The position numbers and the translations under genes were made by a program. Below are positions 20,059 through 29,897 of a stretch of 64,000 bases of DNA, in pieces. The first letter of the stretch is position 1. The number at the start of each line of letters is the position of its first letter. Source of the stretch: Agrobacterium vitis (GTDB lineage: Bacteria; Pseudomonadota; Alphaproteobacteria; Rhizobiales; Rhizobiaceae); NCBI RefSeq assembly GCF_013426735.1, contig NZ_AP023272.1, positions 1,532,501 through 1,596,500 on the forward strand, given 5' to 3'. The notes under the pieces are model-generated. The model did not search any database. It was not told the origin of the DNA and saw nothing but the letters and a program-made list of their open reading frames with translations.

Positions 20059-21753
20059 TCACCCAATCAGCATGAACTTATCGACATCCACCATGCCCTT
20101 GTCGGAAATTTTCAAATGCGGGATGACCGGCAGCGGCAGGAAGGCGACCTGCAAAAACGGTTCCTGCAAGGTGGTGCCAAGCGCGTAAGCCGCTTTTCGC
20201 AGTTCATGGAGAGTGTCGCGCACGCTCTCGAACGGCTCAAGGCTCATCAGGCCCGCGACGGGCAGGGGGATTTCGCCTGTCACCTTGCCGTCTTCCACCA
20301 CCACGAAGCCGCCCTTGATGTCGGAGAGGCGGTTGGCGGCCATGGTCATGTCGTCTTCGGAGACGCCGACCACGCAGATATTGTGGCTGTCATGGCCGAC
20401 GGTGGAGGCGATGGCACCCTTTTTCAGCCCGAAGCCCTGCACGAAGCCATTGGCATGGTTGCCATTCTTGCCATGACGCTCGATGACGGCGACCTTGATG
20501 ATGTCGCGGTCGAGATCGACGCTGGTCTGGTTGCCGGAGGCGGGCAGGCGGTAGCGGCGGTATTCGGTGATGATCTTGCCCGGCAACACGCCCATGACAG
20601 GCACTTCTCCGTCACTGACCGGCACGGCAAAATCGGCTGACTTGACGATCCGGGCCTTGACGCTGTTGAGGCCCACCGGGGCAACCGGCTCGCGGGTGGC
20701 AAACAGCGCATCGGTGACACGGCGGCCAGCAGAGAAGACGGTCTCGGCCTTGCAGTTTTCCAGACTGTCCACCACCACCAGATCGGCCCGCCAGCCGGGG
20801 GCGACCAGGCCGCGATCCCGCAGGCCAAAGGCGCGGGCAGCAGAAATCGAGGCGGCGCGGTAGATTGCCAGCGGCTCGACACCATGGGCAATTGCCGTGC
20901 GGATCATGTAATCCAGATGGCCTTGTTCAGCGATATCCAGCGGGTTGCGGTCATCGGTACAGAGCGCCAGAAATGGCGAGAGCCGCTCGGTTATGATTGG
21001 CATCAGGGCGTGCAAATCCTTGGAAACCGAGCCTTCGCGCACCAGAATATGCATGCCCTTGCGGATCTTCTCCAGCGCTTCTTCCGCCGTGGTGCATTCG
21101 TGCTCGGTGCGAATACCCGCCGACAGATAGCCATTCAGGTCATTGCCACGCAGCAGCGGCGCATGACCATCGATATGGCCGCCCTGAAAGGCCTCCAGCT
21201 TGGCCATGCAGATCGGGTCTTTATGGATCACGCCGGGAAAATTCATGAATTCGGCAAGGCCGATCACCTTCGGGTGGTCGCGGAACGGCAAAAGCCGCTC
21301 GATGGGCAGGTCCGCGCCCGAGGTTTCCAGATGGGTGGCGGGCACGCAGGAGGACAGCTGCACACGGATATCCATGATGGTTGCCAGCGCCGATTCCAGG
21401 AAGAACTCGATGCCTTCGGTGCCCAGTACATTGGCGATTTCATGGGGATCGCAGATCACTGTGGTGACGCCGTAAGGCAGCACGCAGCGGTCGAATTCAT
21501 GCGGCGTGACCAGAGAGCTTTCAATATGCAGATGCGTGTCGATAAAGCCCGGCACGACGATCTTGCCAGAAATGTCCATTTCCTCGCGGCCCTGGTAGGT
21601 TCCGCAGGTGCCGACAATGGTATCGCCACAGATGGCGATATCGCTTTCCACCAGATCACCGGTGACGAGATCAAAAAACCGGCCGCCTTTCAGCACGATA
21701 TCTGCGGTTTCGCGGCCGACGCCCTGGTCGATACGGCGTTCCAATGGGCTCAT
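20059..21753 (-). CDS. ade: Adenine deaminase
   Basis: Amidohydrolase of 564 residues that converts adenine to hypoxanthine and ammonia. The metal-binding motif [13 protein letters not shown] near residue 75 and [11 protein letters not shown] are typical of adenine deaminases, with [10 protein letters not shown] and the C-terminal [15 protein letters not shown] also present. Length is standard (about 560-590). The product feeds xanthine dehydrogenase, encoded at the left end of the window. The next gene upstream (the CPT-like kinase at 21773) ends 20 bases away in the same direction, so these genes may share a transcript. Confidence 0.95.
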   Translation of the reverse strand: MSPLERRIDQGVGRETADIVLKGGRFFDLVTGDLVESDIAICGDTIVGTCGTYQGREEMDISGKIVVPGFIDTHLHIESSLVTPHEFDRCVLPYGVTTVICDPHEIANVLGTEGIEFFLESALATIMDIRVQLSSCVPATHLETSGADLPIERLLPFRDHPKVIGLAEFMNFPGVIHKDPICMAKLEAFQGGHIDGHAPLLRGNDLNGYLSAGIRTEHECTTAEEALEKIRKGMHILVREGSVSKDLHALMPIITERLSPFLALCTDDRNPLDIAEQGHLDYMIRTAIAHGVEPLAIYRAASISAARAFGLRDRGLVAPGWRADLVVVDSLENCKAETVFSAGRRVTDALFATREPVAPVGLNSVKARIVKSADFAVPVSDGEVPVMGVLPGKIITEYRRYRLPASGNQTSVDLDRDIIKVAVIERHGKNGNHANGFVQGFGLKKGAIASTVGHDSHNICVVGVSEDDMTMAANRLSDIKGGFVVVEDGKVTGEIPLPVAGLMSLEPFESVRDTLHELRKAAYALGTTLQEPFLQVAFLPLPVIPHLKISDKGMVDVDKFMLIG

Positions 21754-21772
21754 GGATGTGGCTCCTTCGGTC

Positions 21773-22435
21773 TCAGGTCTGGATGAGCGACAAACGCCGC
21801 TCGAAAAAGCTGGGGCTTGGGCGATCTTTACCCAGCACCGTCAGAATCTCTCTAGCACAATCTTCCGGTGTCTTGTCTGTGGTATCGACGTCCAGATCAT
21901 AGGGGCCATGCTCATGCACAGCCATTTGCCAGCGTTGCACGGGTTCCGGCACTGGATCGTTTGTTGAGCCCTGTAAATAGCTGACTGCGCTATTGGTTGG
22001 TGAGGCGGCCCGGCGGACCATGATTGTCGTGAGCGCGCAATGAACACCGATGAACAGCACCGGCAGGCCAGCCAGTCGCCGCGCACAATCATCCAGGATA
22101 TGCAGAGGCCGCGAATAGGCCTGGTGATAGCCCGCATCGACCACCACATTGATCCCGAGCCGGCTATGGGCGGCAATCGTTTCATGCAGGGCAGCATATA
22201 GCTGCTGCACGACCGCTTCTTTTTCCGGGTGCTCGCCGCCGGGCCGCAAGCCGATGCCGGGCCTGTGCCTCTCGCTGATCGTGGCCATCTGTACGTCAAC
22301 GCCGAGATTGACCCAAAGGCCCGGAAAGCTGTCCAGCACCACCTTTGCAATGCTGGACTTACCGGACCGCGGGGCGCCGTTCAGGATCAGGATCTGTCCC
22401 GCAGGCTCCACCTCTCCGTTTGTGTTCAGCCTCAC
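21773..22435 (-). CDS. CPT-family (chloramphenicol-phosphotransferase-like) P-loop kinase
   Basis: Nucleotide-binding protein of 220 residues. The Walker A motif GAPRSGKSS is at about residues 20-28; a conserved Asp lies in NLGVDVQM and [11 protein letters not shown] follows, the arrangement of the chloramphenicol 3-O-phosphotransferase fold. Most CPT-like kinases in soil bacteria have unknown acceptors, and I would not infer resistance. Its ATG overlaps the upstream epimerase-like stop by four bases (ATGA), so the two are coupled. Confidence 0.75.
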   Translation of the reverse strand: MRLNTNGEVEPAGQILILNGAPRSGKSSIAKVVLDSFPGLWVNLGVDVQMATISERHRPGIGLRPGGEHPEKEAVVQQLYAALHETIAAHSRLGINVVVDAGYHQAYSRPLHILDDCARRLAGLPVLFIGVHCALTTIMVRRAASPTNSAVSYLQGSTNDPVPEPVQRWQMAVHEHGPYDLDVDTTDKTPEDCAREILTVLGKDRPSPSFFERRLSLIQT

Positions 22436-23307
22436 GCCTCGACGGTCACGGTAAAGCCGTGGCGGGCGCTGTCGCCGGGAGCGAGTATGACGGTATAGGG
22501 CCGTTCAACCAGCTCTCCACTTTTGCCGTGGCGGGCGGCCATGCCGTGCCAGGGCTCGATGCAAATGAAGGGCGCGCCGGGCTTTTGCCAGAGTGCCAGA
22601 TTGGGCAGGTTTTCAAAGTGGAAATGCAGGCTGGCCGCATCCTCGGCGCGATAGGTCAACTTCGTTCCAGCACCCTCGGGAAAGATCATCGCATCTTCCT
22701 CGAACTGGCTCTTGTCCAGCACCAGCCGTCCGGCGTGGAAAGGCGAGGGGCGGGCTTCCTCGGCCAGCAAGCCGCCGCCCAGCCGTAGCAGGGGTGGTTC
22801 TGCGCCATTGTCCAGCGTGATCGTATGCGGCTTGCCATCCGCCCCCGGCAAGGGCCAGAGAAAAGCCGGGTGGAAACCGAGGCCATAGGGCATGGGCGTG
22901 TCGCTACGATTGCTGACCGTCGCGGCAACCGTCAGCGCCGCACCGTGCAGCCGGTGTTCCAGCACCAGCGAAAAATTGAAAGGATAAGCGGCTTTCGTTT
23001 CATCATCGGCGGTCAGTTCGTGGCGACAGACATCGGCTCCGGCCTCCAGCAGCGTAAACTCGCGGCGTCGGGCAATACCATGCTGTGCCATGGCATAGGG
23101 CTTGCCATCGATCAGCAGCGTATCGTCCGCGGCCTTGCCAACAATCGGAAACAGAATGGGCGAACGCCCGCCCCAATAGGCCGCATCGCCATGCCAGAGC
23201 AGCGATTGGCCGTCTTTTGTGCGAAGGGACTGCATCTCCGCGCCAAGCGAGGAGATCTGCACGGTAAGCTGGTCATTGCCGATCTCGGTCAGTGTGGGCA
23301 TGGGCAT
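22432..23307 (-). CDS. Aldose 1-epimerase-like protein (LacX type)
   Basis: Protein of 291 residues of the galactose-mutarotase fold. It shows SLGAEMQSLRTKDGQSLLWHGD, WGGRSPILFPIVGK, MAQHGIARRREF and PYGLGFHPAFLWPLPG; the His in QHGIAR and the His in FHPAF match catalytic positions of the family. The LacX-like group (YeaD/Gal_mutarotase-like) often has no proven substrate. The start is one of two nearby ATGs after GAGAG. Coupled to the CPT-like gene by a four-base overlap. Confidence 0.78.
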   Translation of the reverse strand: MPMPTLTEIGNDQLTVQISSLGAEMQSLRTKDGQSLLWHGDAAYWGGRSPILFPIVGKAADDTLLIDGKPYAMAQHGIARRREFTLLEAGADVCRHELTADDETKAAYPFNFSLVLEHRLHGAALTVAATVSNRSDTPMPYGLGFHPAFLWPLPGADGKPHTITLDNGAEPPLLRLGGGLLAEEARPSPFHAGRLVLDKSQFEEDAMIFPEGAGTKLTYRAEDAASLHFHFENLPNLALWQKPGAPFICIEPWHGMAARHGKSGELVERPYTVILAPGDSARHGFTVTVEA

Positions 23308-23436
23308 GTCTCTCGTGGGCTGGACGTGGGCTGGAATAGTCATGCGTGGTGATGTCGGGAAAATTTATGCAATGCAGAAACGTATACGAAGAGGTATGGC
23401 GAGAACTTTACCCGCTCTTCATGGCACATAAACGGC

Positions 23437-23468
23437 ATTAGACGCGGATGATGACACCCGCGTCTAAT
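23437..23468. terminator. Hairpin after the Liv-type binding protein
   Basis: Ten-bp stem ATTAGACGCG / CGCGTCTAAT with a 12-base loop, 13 bases past the binding-protein stop. There is no strong T-tract, so termination is likely but not certain. Confidence 0.55.
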
Positions 23469-23480
23469 GTTACAACTGAA

Positions 23481-24587
23481 TTACTCAGCCGCGACGGTCT
23501 TGCCGCCTTCCCATTTGTACATGGAGAAGCTCTGCGAGGTGAGGTCGCCGGTTTCGCCATAGGTCAGCTTGCCGATGGCGGTCGGGATCGGTTCGCCGGA
23601 TTTGATTGCATTTGCGACGGCTTCGGCATCTTCGGCGCTGCCGACCTTTTCGATACCAGCGGCAATAACCTGCACGGCGGCGTAGGCGTTGAGCGTGAAG
23701 GCCTCCGCCGGGATACCCTTGGCGGTCAGCGCATCAGCGGCAACCTTGGAATCCGGGTTTTTCAGCGCGTCGGCGGCATTGGTGAACAGCGTGCCATTGG
23801 CTGCGTCACCGCCAACGGTGGTATATTCGCTGTTGGACAGGCCATCGCCCGCTACCAGCACGGCTTTCAGCCCGGCATCCTGCATCTGGCGCACCAGCAG
23901 GCCTGCTTCCGGATGATAGCCGCCAAAATACAGCACTTCGACATTGGCCGATTTCAACCGGGTGACGAGCGCGCTGAAATCCTTTTCGCCTGCCGTCAGT
24001 GAATCGTTGAACACTTCCTTGACGCCATCGGCGTTCAGCGCGGCCTTGAAGGCATCCGCCAGACCCTTGCCATACTGGCCCTTGTCATTGAGAATGGCGA
24101 TCTTCTTGTCCTTGAAATGGGCCAGCACATATTTGGCCGCCACATCGGCCTGCTGGTCGTCACGACCGCAGGTGCGCAGCACGGTTGGCAACCCGCGCTC
24201 GGTCAGGCTTGGGGCGGTGGCGGTCGGCGTGACCATCAGAGCGCCGTTTTCCGCCAGCACGTCGGAGGCCGGAACGGCGACGCCTGACGTCACCGGGCCG
24301 ACGACGAAACGCACGCCTTCGCCAACCAACTGGTTGGCGGCGGACACGCCTTGCTTCGGCTCGCCCGCATCGTCAGCGGTCTTCAGCACCAGCTTTTCGC
24401 CCTTAATGCCACCCTTGGCATTGATATCGGCTATCGCGGTTTCGGTACCGTTCTTGATCTGCGCGCCAATGGCCGCCAACGGGCCGGTCAGCGGCGCCAT
24501 CAGGCCGATGGTGATGTCGGCATGGGCTGCGGGGGCTGCGGCGAGAAGCGCGGCAAGAGCAGCGCTTGCTAAAAGATGAAGTTTCAT
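23481..24587 (-). CDS. Branched-chain amino-acid-type ABC transporter binding protein
   Basis: Periplasmic solute-binding protein of 368 residues of the Leu/Ile/Val (BraC/LivJ) family. A Sec signal peptide ([19 protein letters not shown]) is followed by [62 protein letters not shown] and [13 protein letters not shown], all conserved family segments. No permease or ATPase gene is adjacent, so it is an orphan binding protein that may share a distant transporter. ATG is preceded by a GGAGA site. Confidence 0.9.
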   Translation of the reverse strand: MKLHLLASAALAALLAAAPAAHADITIGLMAPLTGPLAAIGAQIKNGTETAIADINAKGGIKGEKLVLKTADDAGEPKQGVSAANQLVGEGVRFVVGPVTSGVAVPASDVLAENGALMVTPTATAPSLTERGLPTVLRTCGRDDQQADVAAKYVLAHFKDKKIAILNDKGQYGKGLADAFKAALNADGVKEVFNDSLTAGEKDFSALVTRLKSANVEVLYFGGYHPEAGLLVRQMQDAGLKAVLVAGDGLSNSEYTTVGGDAANGTLFTNAADALKNPDSKVAADALTAKGIPAEAFTLNAYAAVQVIAAGIEKVGSAEDAEAVANAIKSGEPIPTAIGKLTYGETGDLTSQSFSMYKWEGGKTVAAE

Positions 24588-24814
24588 TGTTGTCTCCTTG
24601 GGTCAGCGTTCCGATCTATGCCGGTTTGCACGCCTTTCGGGTTGTTCTGTTTCGTTCCCCGCATTGACTGTGGATGTAACGGAAAACCCTGAAGACCGGA
24701 AGGCCGTCTATCTAAGGCCATCGATCAATATGTCTCGTTGAACGGGGCCAGATACTGGAAAATTTCATTTATCCGAGGGGGTGAAGAGGCGCAATCAAAT
24801 CAAGCTGAAATTCT

Positions 24815-25081
24815 TTACTTGAAGATCGTGCGCCCACGCTCGGTTTCAAAGCCAAACACCGTTCCCGTGGCGGCATCGACAAAATAAAGCGTCGGCTGAA
24901 CGAGAAAATACATCCAGTCTTGGTCTTCGGGGGAACCTTCGAACATGCCACTGATCACCCAGGCGTCTCGGTTCTCGATCATTCCTCGCTCTGCCGTCGT
25001 CAGGCTTTCCCGCAAGGGCGTGTGACGCGTTTGCACAAGGAAATCGCGGAGCGCCTTTCGTGCCTCTTCCTCAGCGAGCAT
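24815..25081 (-). CDS. Small protein downstream of the broken toxin; possible immunity protein
   Basis: Protein of 88 residues, beginning MLAEEEARKALRDFLVQ, with a predicted alpha-beta core and a C-terminal YFVDAATGTVFGFETERG segment. No signal peptide. It overlaps the last 11 bases of the toxin-like frame at 25071, as immunity genes often do. The general shape (helix, then beta strands ending in a VDxxTG-type turn) resembles the YrhB/Imm35 type, but I cannot claim membership. Function as an immunity protein is inferred only from position. Confidence 0.5.
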   Translation of the reverse strand: MLAEEEARKALRDFLVQTRHTPLRESLTTAERGMIENRDAWVISGMFEGSPEDQDWMYFLVQPTLYFVDAATGTVFGFETERGRTIFK

Positions 25082-26039
25082 CTTCGATCAAGCCATAGTA
25101 TGCGTTCATTGTCGCTCCTCCTACGGTTACCGGACCGAGCAGGATACCTTGCGCTTCACGTTTCATATCCAGAACGGTGATGCCGTATTTACCGTTCAGC
25201 GGGAATTGGATTCCCGCATAGTCACTGTTCCGAAGCCCTTGTGTTTTGGCCAAGCCGTAGGACTCAGCAGCTGCCTCTTCAATGTAGCGCAATATGTATG
25301 ATCTCTTATAGGCACTCATCCTGCTATAAAGAGCGGGCCGGCCCAACAGGGACAAAGCTTGGGTGAGGCGCTGATGAACTCGCTCATGATAGACGGTTTT
25401 GCGCAGATCGGTAATGGCTCCCGCCAATGGCTTCGATTCGGGATAGAAATTGCGACCGATCGTAGCCCGGTTGTCTCCCAACCGCGTTCCGCCTTGGCCA
25501 GCGTAAAGTTTGCGGGTGAATATCAACCTCGCTTCATACATACGGGTTGGTCCGGCCTTTCGCATAACACGTGCATACTCGCCGTAGCTCGGCACTTTGC
25601 TTCCCTCTAGGAAAGTGGTCTTAAAAGTTCCTTTTGGCTTGCCCTTGAGCAGCAGGCCCAGCACGACATCAACGCCGAGAATGGTGACGGCATCCGCCAG
25701 ATCTTTGGCTGCTTTGTCGAGGTCGGCATCGTTGCGCGCACTGTTGGTGCCGACCGCGAAGGCCAACAATTTTTTCCACCCTCAAGCCCAGCGCCACCGA
25801 TCGTGATCCAGCCAGCCGTCAGCAGAATCACGTCAGCGATTTCCCAACGCCAAAGAAATGCGATCCTGCCCAGATCAGCACAACGCCTGCCATGATGGCA
25901 ATCGATGTGGGGTTATAAGCGCCAGCAGGCGGTTGCCGATATCAGCTGGTAGCAGGGCGGCTGCCTTGCGTAGGACAATTTCAAGCTTTGCTTGCAGCGA
26001 CAAGCTGGAGATGGATGCGGCATGTGTGGCGATATCCAT
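25071..26039 (-). pseudogene. Frameshifted toxin/effector gene with an HExxH metalloprotease motif
   Basis: Three one-base shifts break an otherwise continuous reading frame of about 323 codons. The frame begins MDIATHAASISSLSLQ at 26039. After ALITP (about 25910) it continues in a second frame as TSIAIMAGVVLIWAGSHFFG, in a third from about 25844 as EIADVILLTAGWITIGG, and in a fourth from about 25772. The last 232 codons hold ADAVTILGVDVVLGLL, a segment I associate with secreted polymorphic effectors, then YHERVHQ (HExxH, 25386-25400) and EEAAAESYG with a possible third ligand Glu. All three shifts fall in short homopolymer runs. Confidence 0.7.
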
Positions 26040-26274
26040 GCGCGTTTCCCTCATCTTCGCATGCCTCTGCGTGGGGAATACTCAATCCCCGGCGGAGTGC
26101 AACAAAGTGTCAACAATGGCGCAATTAGATCATCTTCAGGAGGGGTGAGTAATTGGTTTTTATCTGTAAGCAATTGAAAAATAAGGGATGGTATACTGTA
26201 TCGACGTGTGTGGATGTTCCGATGGCGACATACGGAAAAGCGCTTTCAACACGTTATTCCGGCGAGCATGAAAA

Positions 26275-26298
26275 AAGGCGGCAAAAAACTGCCGCCTT
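26275..26298 (-). terminator. Terminator of the aminotransferase gene
   Basis: On the minus strand AAGGCGGCA / TGCCGCCTT with a six-base loop is followed by TTTTTT. It lies 25 bases past the aminotransferase stop. Confidence 0.85.
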
Positions 26299-26323
26299 CA
26301 AACGATGCAAAGTGCAGATAACA

Positions 26324-27649
26324 CTAAATATTGCTCATCAGCACCTTGCGCAGCTTGTCGAACAATTGGTCGATTTCGGCTTTGGAAATGATCAGCGGCG
26401 GCGACAGGGCGATGATGTCGCCGGTGGTGCGGATCAGCAAACCGTCTTCATAGGCTTTGAGGAAGGCGTTGAAGGCGCGTTTGGTGGGTTCGCCGTCGAT
26501 GGGTTTCAGCTCGATGGCGCCGATCAGGCCGATATTTCTGATGTCGATGACATTGGGGCAATCGGCCAGGCTGTGCAGCTGTTCTTCCCAATAAGGGGCA
26601 AGCTCGCTGGCGCGGGTTAGCAGGCCTTCGTCCCGGTAGGTATCGAGCGTGCCGAGCGCTGCGGCTGATGCAATCGGGTTGCCGGAATAGGTATAGCCGT
26701 GGAAAAACTCGATCATATGTTCCGGGCCGGACATGAAGGCATCGTGGATTTCGGCGGTAACGAACACCGCGCCCATCGGGATGACGCCATTGGTCAGGCC
26801 CTTGGCGGTGACGATAATGTCAGGCGTCACATCGAAATACTGGGCGGCGAACGGTGCGCCAAGACGGCCATAGCCGGTGATGACTTCATCGAAAATCAGC
26901 AGAATGCCGTGCTTGGTGCAGATATCGCGCAGCTTTTGCAGATAGCCCTTCGGCGGGATCAGCACGCCGGTCGAGCCTGCGACCGGCTCGACGATGACGG
27001 CAGCGACCGTGGAGGCGTCATGCAGGGTGACGATGCGCTCCAGTTCAGCGGCGAGATCGCCGCCATGCTCGGGCTGTCCCTTGGTGAAAGCGTTCTTTTC
27101 TGGCAAATGGGTATGGGGCATGTGGTCTACGCCGGTCAAAAGCGTGCCGAACATCTTGCGGTTGGAGACGATGCCACCCACCGAAATGCCGCCGAAATTG
27201 ACGCCGTGATAGCCGCGCTCGCGGCCGATCAGGCGGAAGCGCGAGCCATTGCCTTTGACCCGGTGATAGGCCAGCGCCACCTTCAGCGCGGTCTCGACCG
27301 ATTCAGAGCCGGAATTGGTATAAAGCACATGCTCCATGCCGGCAGGAGCGATATCCACCAAGCGGTTGGCCAGCTCGAAGGCCTTGGGATGGCCGAGCTG
27401 GAAGGCGGGGGCATAATCCAGTTCGCCCGCCTGCTGACGGATCGCCTCGGTGATCAGCGGGCGGCAATGGCCAGCATTGACGCACCACAGACCCGCCGTG
27501 CCATCCAGAACCTGACGGCCATCATGGGTGGTGTAATACATGTCCTTGGCGCCAACGAACAGGCGCGGCTCCTGCTTGTACTGACGGTTGGCGGTAAACG
27601 GCATCCAGAAGGCGCGCAGGTCGTTGGGAATAGTGGTGCGATTGGACAT
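26324..27649 (-). CDS. Class III aminotransferase (beta-alanine:pyruvate type)
   Basis: PLP-dependent omega-aminotransferase of 441 residues. Lys in VTAKGLTNGVIPMGAVF binds PLP; other features are MPFTANRQYKQEPRLFVGAKD and DGTAGLWCVNAGH at the N-terminus, LYTNSGSESVETALKVALAY, GGISVGGIVSNRKMF, and the PLP Asp in LIFDEVITGYGRLG. The KEPR/RLFVGAKDMYYTTHDGR N-terminus is typical of beta-alanine:pyruvate transaminases. Start at the ATG after GAGAG. A clear terminator follows. Exact amino donor cannot be told from sequence. Confidence 0.87.
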   Translation of the reverse strand: MSNRTTIPNDLRAFWMPFTANRQYKQEPRLFVGAKDMYYTTHDGRQVLDGTAGLWCVNAGHCRPLITEAIRQQAGELDYAPAFQLGHPKAFELANRLVDIAPAGMEHVLYTNSGSESVETALKVALAYHRVKGNGSRFRLIGRERGYHGVNFGGISVGGIVSNRKMFGTLLTGVDHMPHTHLPEKNAFTKGQPEHGGDLAAELERIVTLHDASTVAAVIVEPVAGSTGVLIPPKGYLQKLRDICTKHGILLIFDEVITGYGRLGAPFAAQYFDVTPDIIVTAKGLTNGVIPMGAVFVTAEIHDAFMSGPEHMIEFFHGYTYSGNPIASAAALGTLDTYRDEGLLTRASELAPYWEEQLHSLADCPNVIDIRNIGLIGAIELKPIDGEPTKRAFNAFLKAYEDGLLIRTTGDIIALSPPLIISKAEIDQLFDKLRKVLMSNI

Positions 27650-28519
27650 GATACTCTCCATGGCCCTTTCCGCGGGCCCTGTCAGTGGTTTCGGGGCCAT
27701 ATCCGGTCGTTCAATCGGCTGCGGGCTCGCGTCTCACACATTGACGGTCATGCCGCAGTGACATGGACATATGGCGCTGTAACTGGCAAATCAGCCGTCC
27801 TTCTAGGCCAGCCGCTCCGCATAAATTTACCGCGCGGTCAAAGTAGCAGCCGGCCTTGTGCCGTCAAGCGGCCAGAGGGCGGCTATCCTGAATAATCAGC
27901 AAAACCAGTGTTTATCCTGATGCATAATGTCCTCCTCAAACCAGAATGGGAAAAAGAAGGAAATGGAGTTGAAGCGCGCGGACGGCGCAGCGTTTTTCTG
28001 CATTTGATAAAACGCAAAACACGGAAGCATCGCGGATTGCACGTTCAGCGGGCAAGGTCGGCGCAAGCTCGCCATGGGTATATGCCAGCATGATCAGATG
28101 CAGGATCGAAGGGCAGTTCGACAGCATCGATCGACCGGCGGCCACTGCTGCATGACTCTCTCAATCCCACGGGATTTGAAGTATGCAGGAGCAGGAACAG
28201 ACGCTTTTTTGAAGAGAGCGGGCTCCGAACTGCATTGGTGGTTCGGGGTCTGTCATCTGCTGGCCGGACAGGCCTGTTTGCGTCATCAGACGAGCGCCAG
28301 AATATAGGTCGCCAACGGATTTTGAAAATCTGAAGTTTTATGAAGCAGATTGCCTGTTCAGCTTACTGTCAGGAATAGCCATTAATGCAGATGCGCGCTG
28401 GCTGATGTCCTGCTGATCTGTTTCCCGCGGTTCAGTCAGGAAAAGTCTAGGCGGCCGATGTATTTTTAACATCAAGCCGCCTTTTGTTTTAGATTAAGCT
28501 GTTATGTCAGCGTTATCAT
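27650..28519. other. Long gene-poor interval upstream of the aminotransferase
   Basis: No protein gene with a credible ribosome site or family similarity is seen in these 870 bases; the short open frames on both strands lack codon bias. The only clear structure is the strong hairpin with a T-rich tail at 28449-28490, oriented for plus-strand transcription. Because no plus-strand protein gene precedes it, a small RNA ending there is possible. The left part should contain the aminotransferase promoter. Confidence 0.5.
28449..28490 (+). terminator. Rho-independent terminator without an obvious gene
   Basis: AGGCGGC ... GCCGCCT with an inner GATGT/ACATC stem and a seven-base loop, followed by tttgtttt. 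Orientation is plus, opposite to both flanking genes. Confidence 0.75.
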
Positions 28520-28837
28520 TCAAGCAGCGTTTCTGCTGCTTTCCTGATGGCAGAATATATCCTCGAGCGTGCCGAGCACTTTCATGACGGCATCCGACGT
28601 GCTGGAATAATAGATGGTCTGGGCATCGCGGCGGGTCTTGACCAGCTTCTGGGCGCGAAGCTTGGACAGGTGCTGGGACAGCGCTGACTGGCTCAAGCCA
28701 ACCTGCGAGGCCAAGACGCCAACCGGCACCTCACCTTGAACCAGGCTGCATAGAATCATCAGTCGCTTAGGATTGGCCATAGCCGTGAGGAGGCCGGCAG
28801 CCGCATTCGAGTGATCAGACAAGTCATTGGCTTTCAT
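28520..28837 (-). CDS. nolR: NolR-like ArsR-family transcriptional regulator
   Basis: Winged-helix repressor of 105 residues. The segment MANPKRLMILCSL, the recognition region VGLSQSALSQHLSKLRAQKLV and RRDAQTIYYSSTSDAVMKVLG are close to rhizobial NolR, which represses nodulation, conjugation and other genes as a dimer. No metal-binding Cys pair of ArsR type is present (single Cys at 30 and 95), so metal sensing is unlikely. It stands alone between two long gaps. NolR homologues occur in Agrobacterium without nod genes, so a global role is more likely. Confidence 0.8.
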   Translation of the reverse strand: MKANDLSDHSNAAAGLLTAMANPKRLMILCSLVQGEVPVGVLASQVGLSQSALSQHLSKLRAQKLVKTRRDAQTIYYSSTSDAVMKVLGTLEDIFCHQESSRNAA

Positions 28838-28974
28838 CTCTCAATCTTCCTTTGAAGCGATTGGCCTGCACACATGGCAGGCCCTGGTTGTTGCATCCCA
28901 CAAGAAACCCTACGCCTTGAGTCTAGCAATATGAGGAGGATTGTATATGCCTAAATTTAAGGTATCGTTTCATC

Positions 28975-29706
28975 TTAATTAGTTTGGAGTGAAGGGTGTG
29001 TGTCCAAAGACACAATTTCACGCTCAAATTCGCAGCGAAACAGCCTTTTACCCCAAAAAAAGTCGATTCCCGACGCATCCAGACCGCAGATTGTGACTTT
29101 TCCCTTCGGCTTTTGCCCCTTATGATAAGGGGGATTTTTTATGATTTGCAGAAGTCCATACCCTAAATCTTGTATGGTTTGAGCCTCGGTTTTACCGTCG
29201 GCGAACGTAAGCTCTGTTCGAATCAACAAATCCTCTCCATCTAGCAGGAAGGCTTTTCCGAACCCGCCGTTCAATGCGGCGCGCTGCGGTGCCAGCTGAA
29301 AAAACAAAAAATCCGGAAAATCGCTATAGAGCTTTGCCTTGGGATGACGGGCCAGAAAGCGGCGGCGCATCGCCTGATGCATGTCGTTATCGGGTTCCAC
29401 CGGGCTTGCAAGGCATTGAACGGTGAGACGCGGATAGGCGAGGGGATCACCCTTGCCGGGTTCGCCGGCCAGCAGCGATACACGCGGATCGGCCAGCATC
29501 GCCCGGGTATGAGCTGAGAGGCGTGAGACCAGAACGGTCAGCGTTCCATCCGGCATGGTACCCATCAGCACGCGGCTGACGAAAGGCCCTCCGGTTTGCG
29601 GATCGAGAACGCCCAAGGGAACATGGGTGGCGCTGCGCAACAGGGTCCGCGCCTGGCGCCGCGCCTCGTCATCAGTTGGACGGATGGGAGAGGGGCTGTC
29701 GATCAT
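28975..29706 (-). CDS. HugZ/pyridoxamine-oxidase-fold protein, atypical C-terminus
   Basis: Protein of 243 residues with the split-barrel flavin/haem-binding fold of the HugZ/HutZ haem-utilisation family. N-terminal features are EARRQARTLLRSATHVPLGVLD, GGPFVSRVLMGTM, LVSRLSAHTRAMLADPRVSLL and ARHPKAKLYSDFPDF. The C-terminal domain normally has an HMNxDH motif; here that region reads TIQDLGYGLLQIIKN and no such motif is seen, though LDASGIDFFWGKRLFRCEF remains recognisable. It may bind haem or flavin but has diverged. A TonB-dependent receptor of the haem type lies 10 kb away. Confidence 0.75.
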   Translation of the reverse strand: MIDSPSPIRPTDDEARRQARTLLRSATHVPLGVLDPQTGGPFVSRVLMGTMPDGTLTVLVSRLSAHTRAMLADPRVSLLAGEPGKGDPLAYPRLTVQCLASPVEPDNDMHQAMRRRFLARHPKAKLYSDFPDFLFFQLAPQRAALNGGFGKAFLLDGEDLLIRTELTFADGKTEAQTIQDLGYGLLQIIKNPPYHKGQKPKGKVTICGLDASGIDFFWGKRLFRCEFEREIVSLDTHPSLQTN

Positions 29707-29798
29707 CGGGCTGTCTCATGGTTTGCGGCTGGGTGAGGGCTGGTTGTGGAGAAGTGCTGAGCTTCAACCATATCCCAGCGTTCCTTCCCTAGAAAGCA

Positions 29799-29865
29799 CC
29801 AAGGGCCGCGGCTCATGGCATCACGGGTTTTATAAACGCATGATGCCTTAAGCAGCGGCCCTTGG
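29799..29865. promoter_or_regulatory. Nested inverted repeat after choV
   Basis: Outer arms CCAAGGGCCGC / GCGGCCCTTGG (11 bp, perfect) enclose inner arms GGCATCA / TGATGCC. It lies in the choV-HugZ gap, 33 bases past the choV stop on the minus strand. No T-tract follows on either strand, so it may stabilise the 3-prime end rather than terminate. Confidence 0.6.
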
Positions 29866-29897
29866 CTAAATGGCGTCGTTCTGCGCCTCTTTCTACG

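Noticed and set aside
20884..21786. Plus-strand open frame of 300 codons
   Set aside because: Antisense shadow of ade; His/Gln-rich composition typical of reversed GC-rich codons.
26699..27895. Plus-strand open frame of 398 codons
   Set aside because: Shadow of the aminotransferase gene, which has clear PLP motifs on minus.
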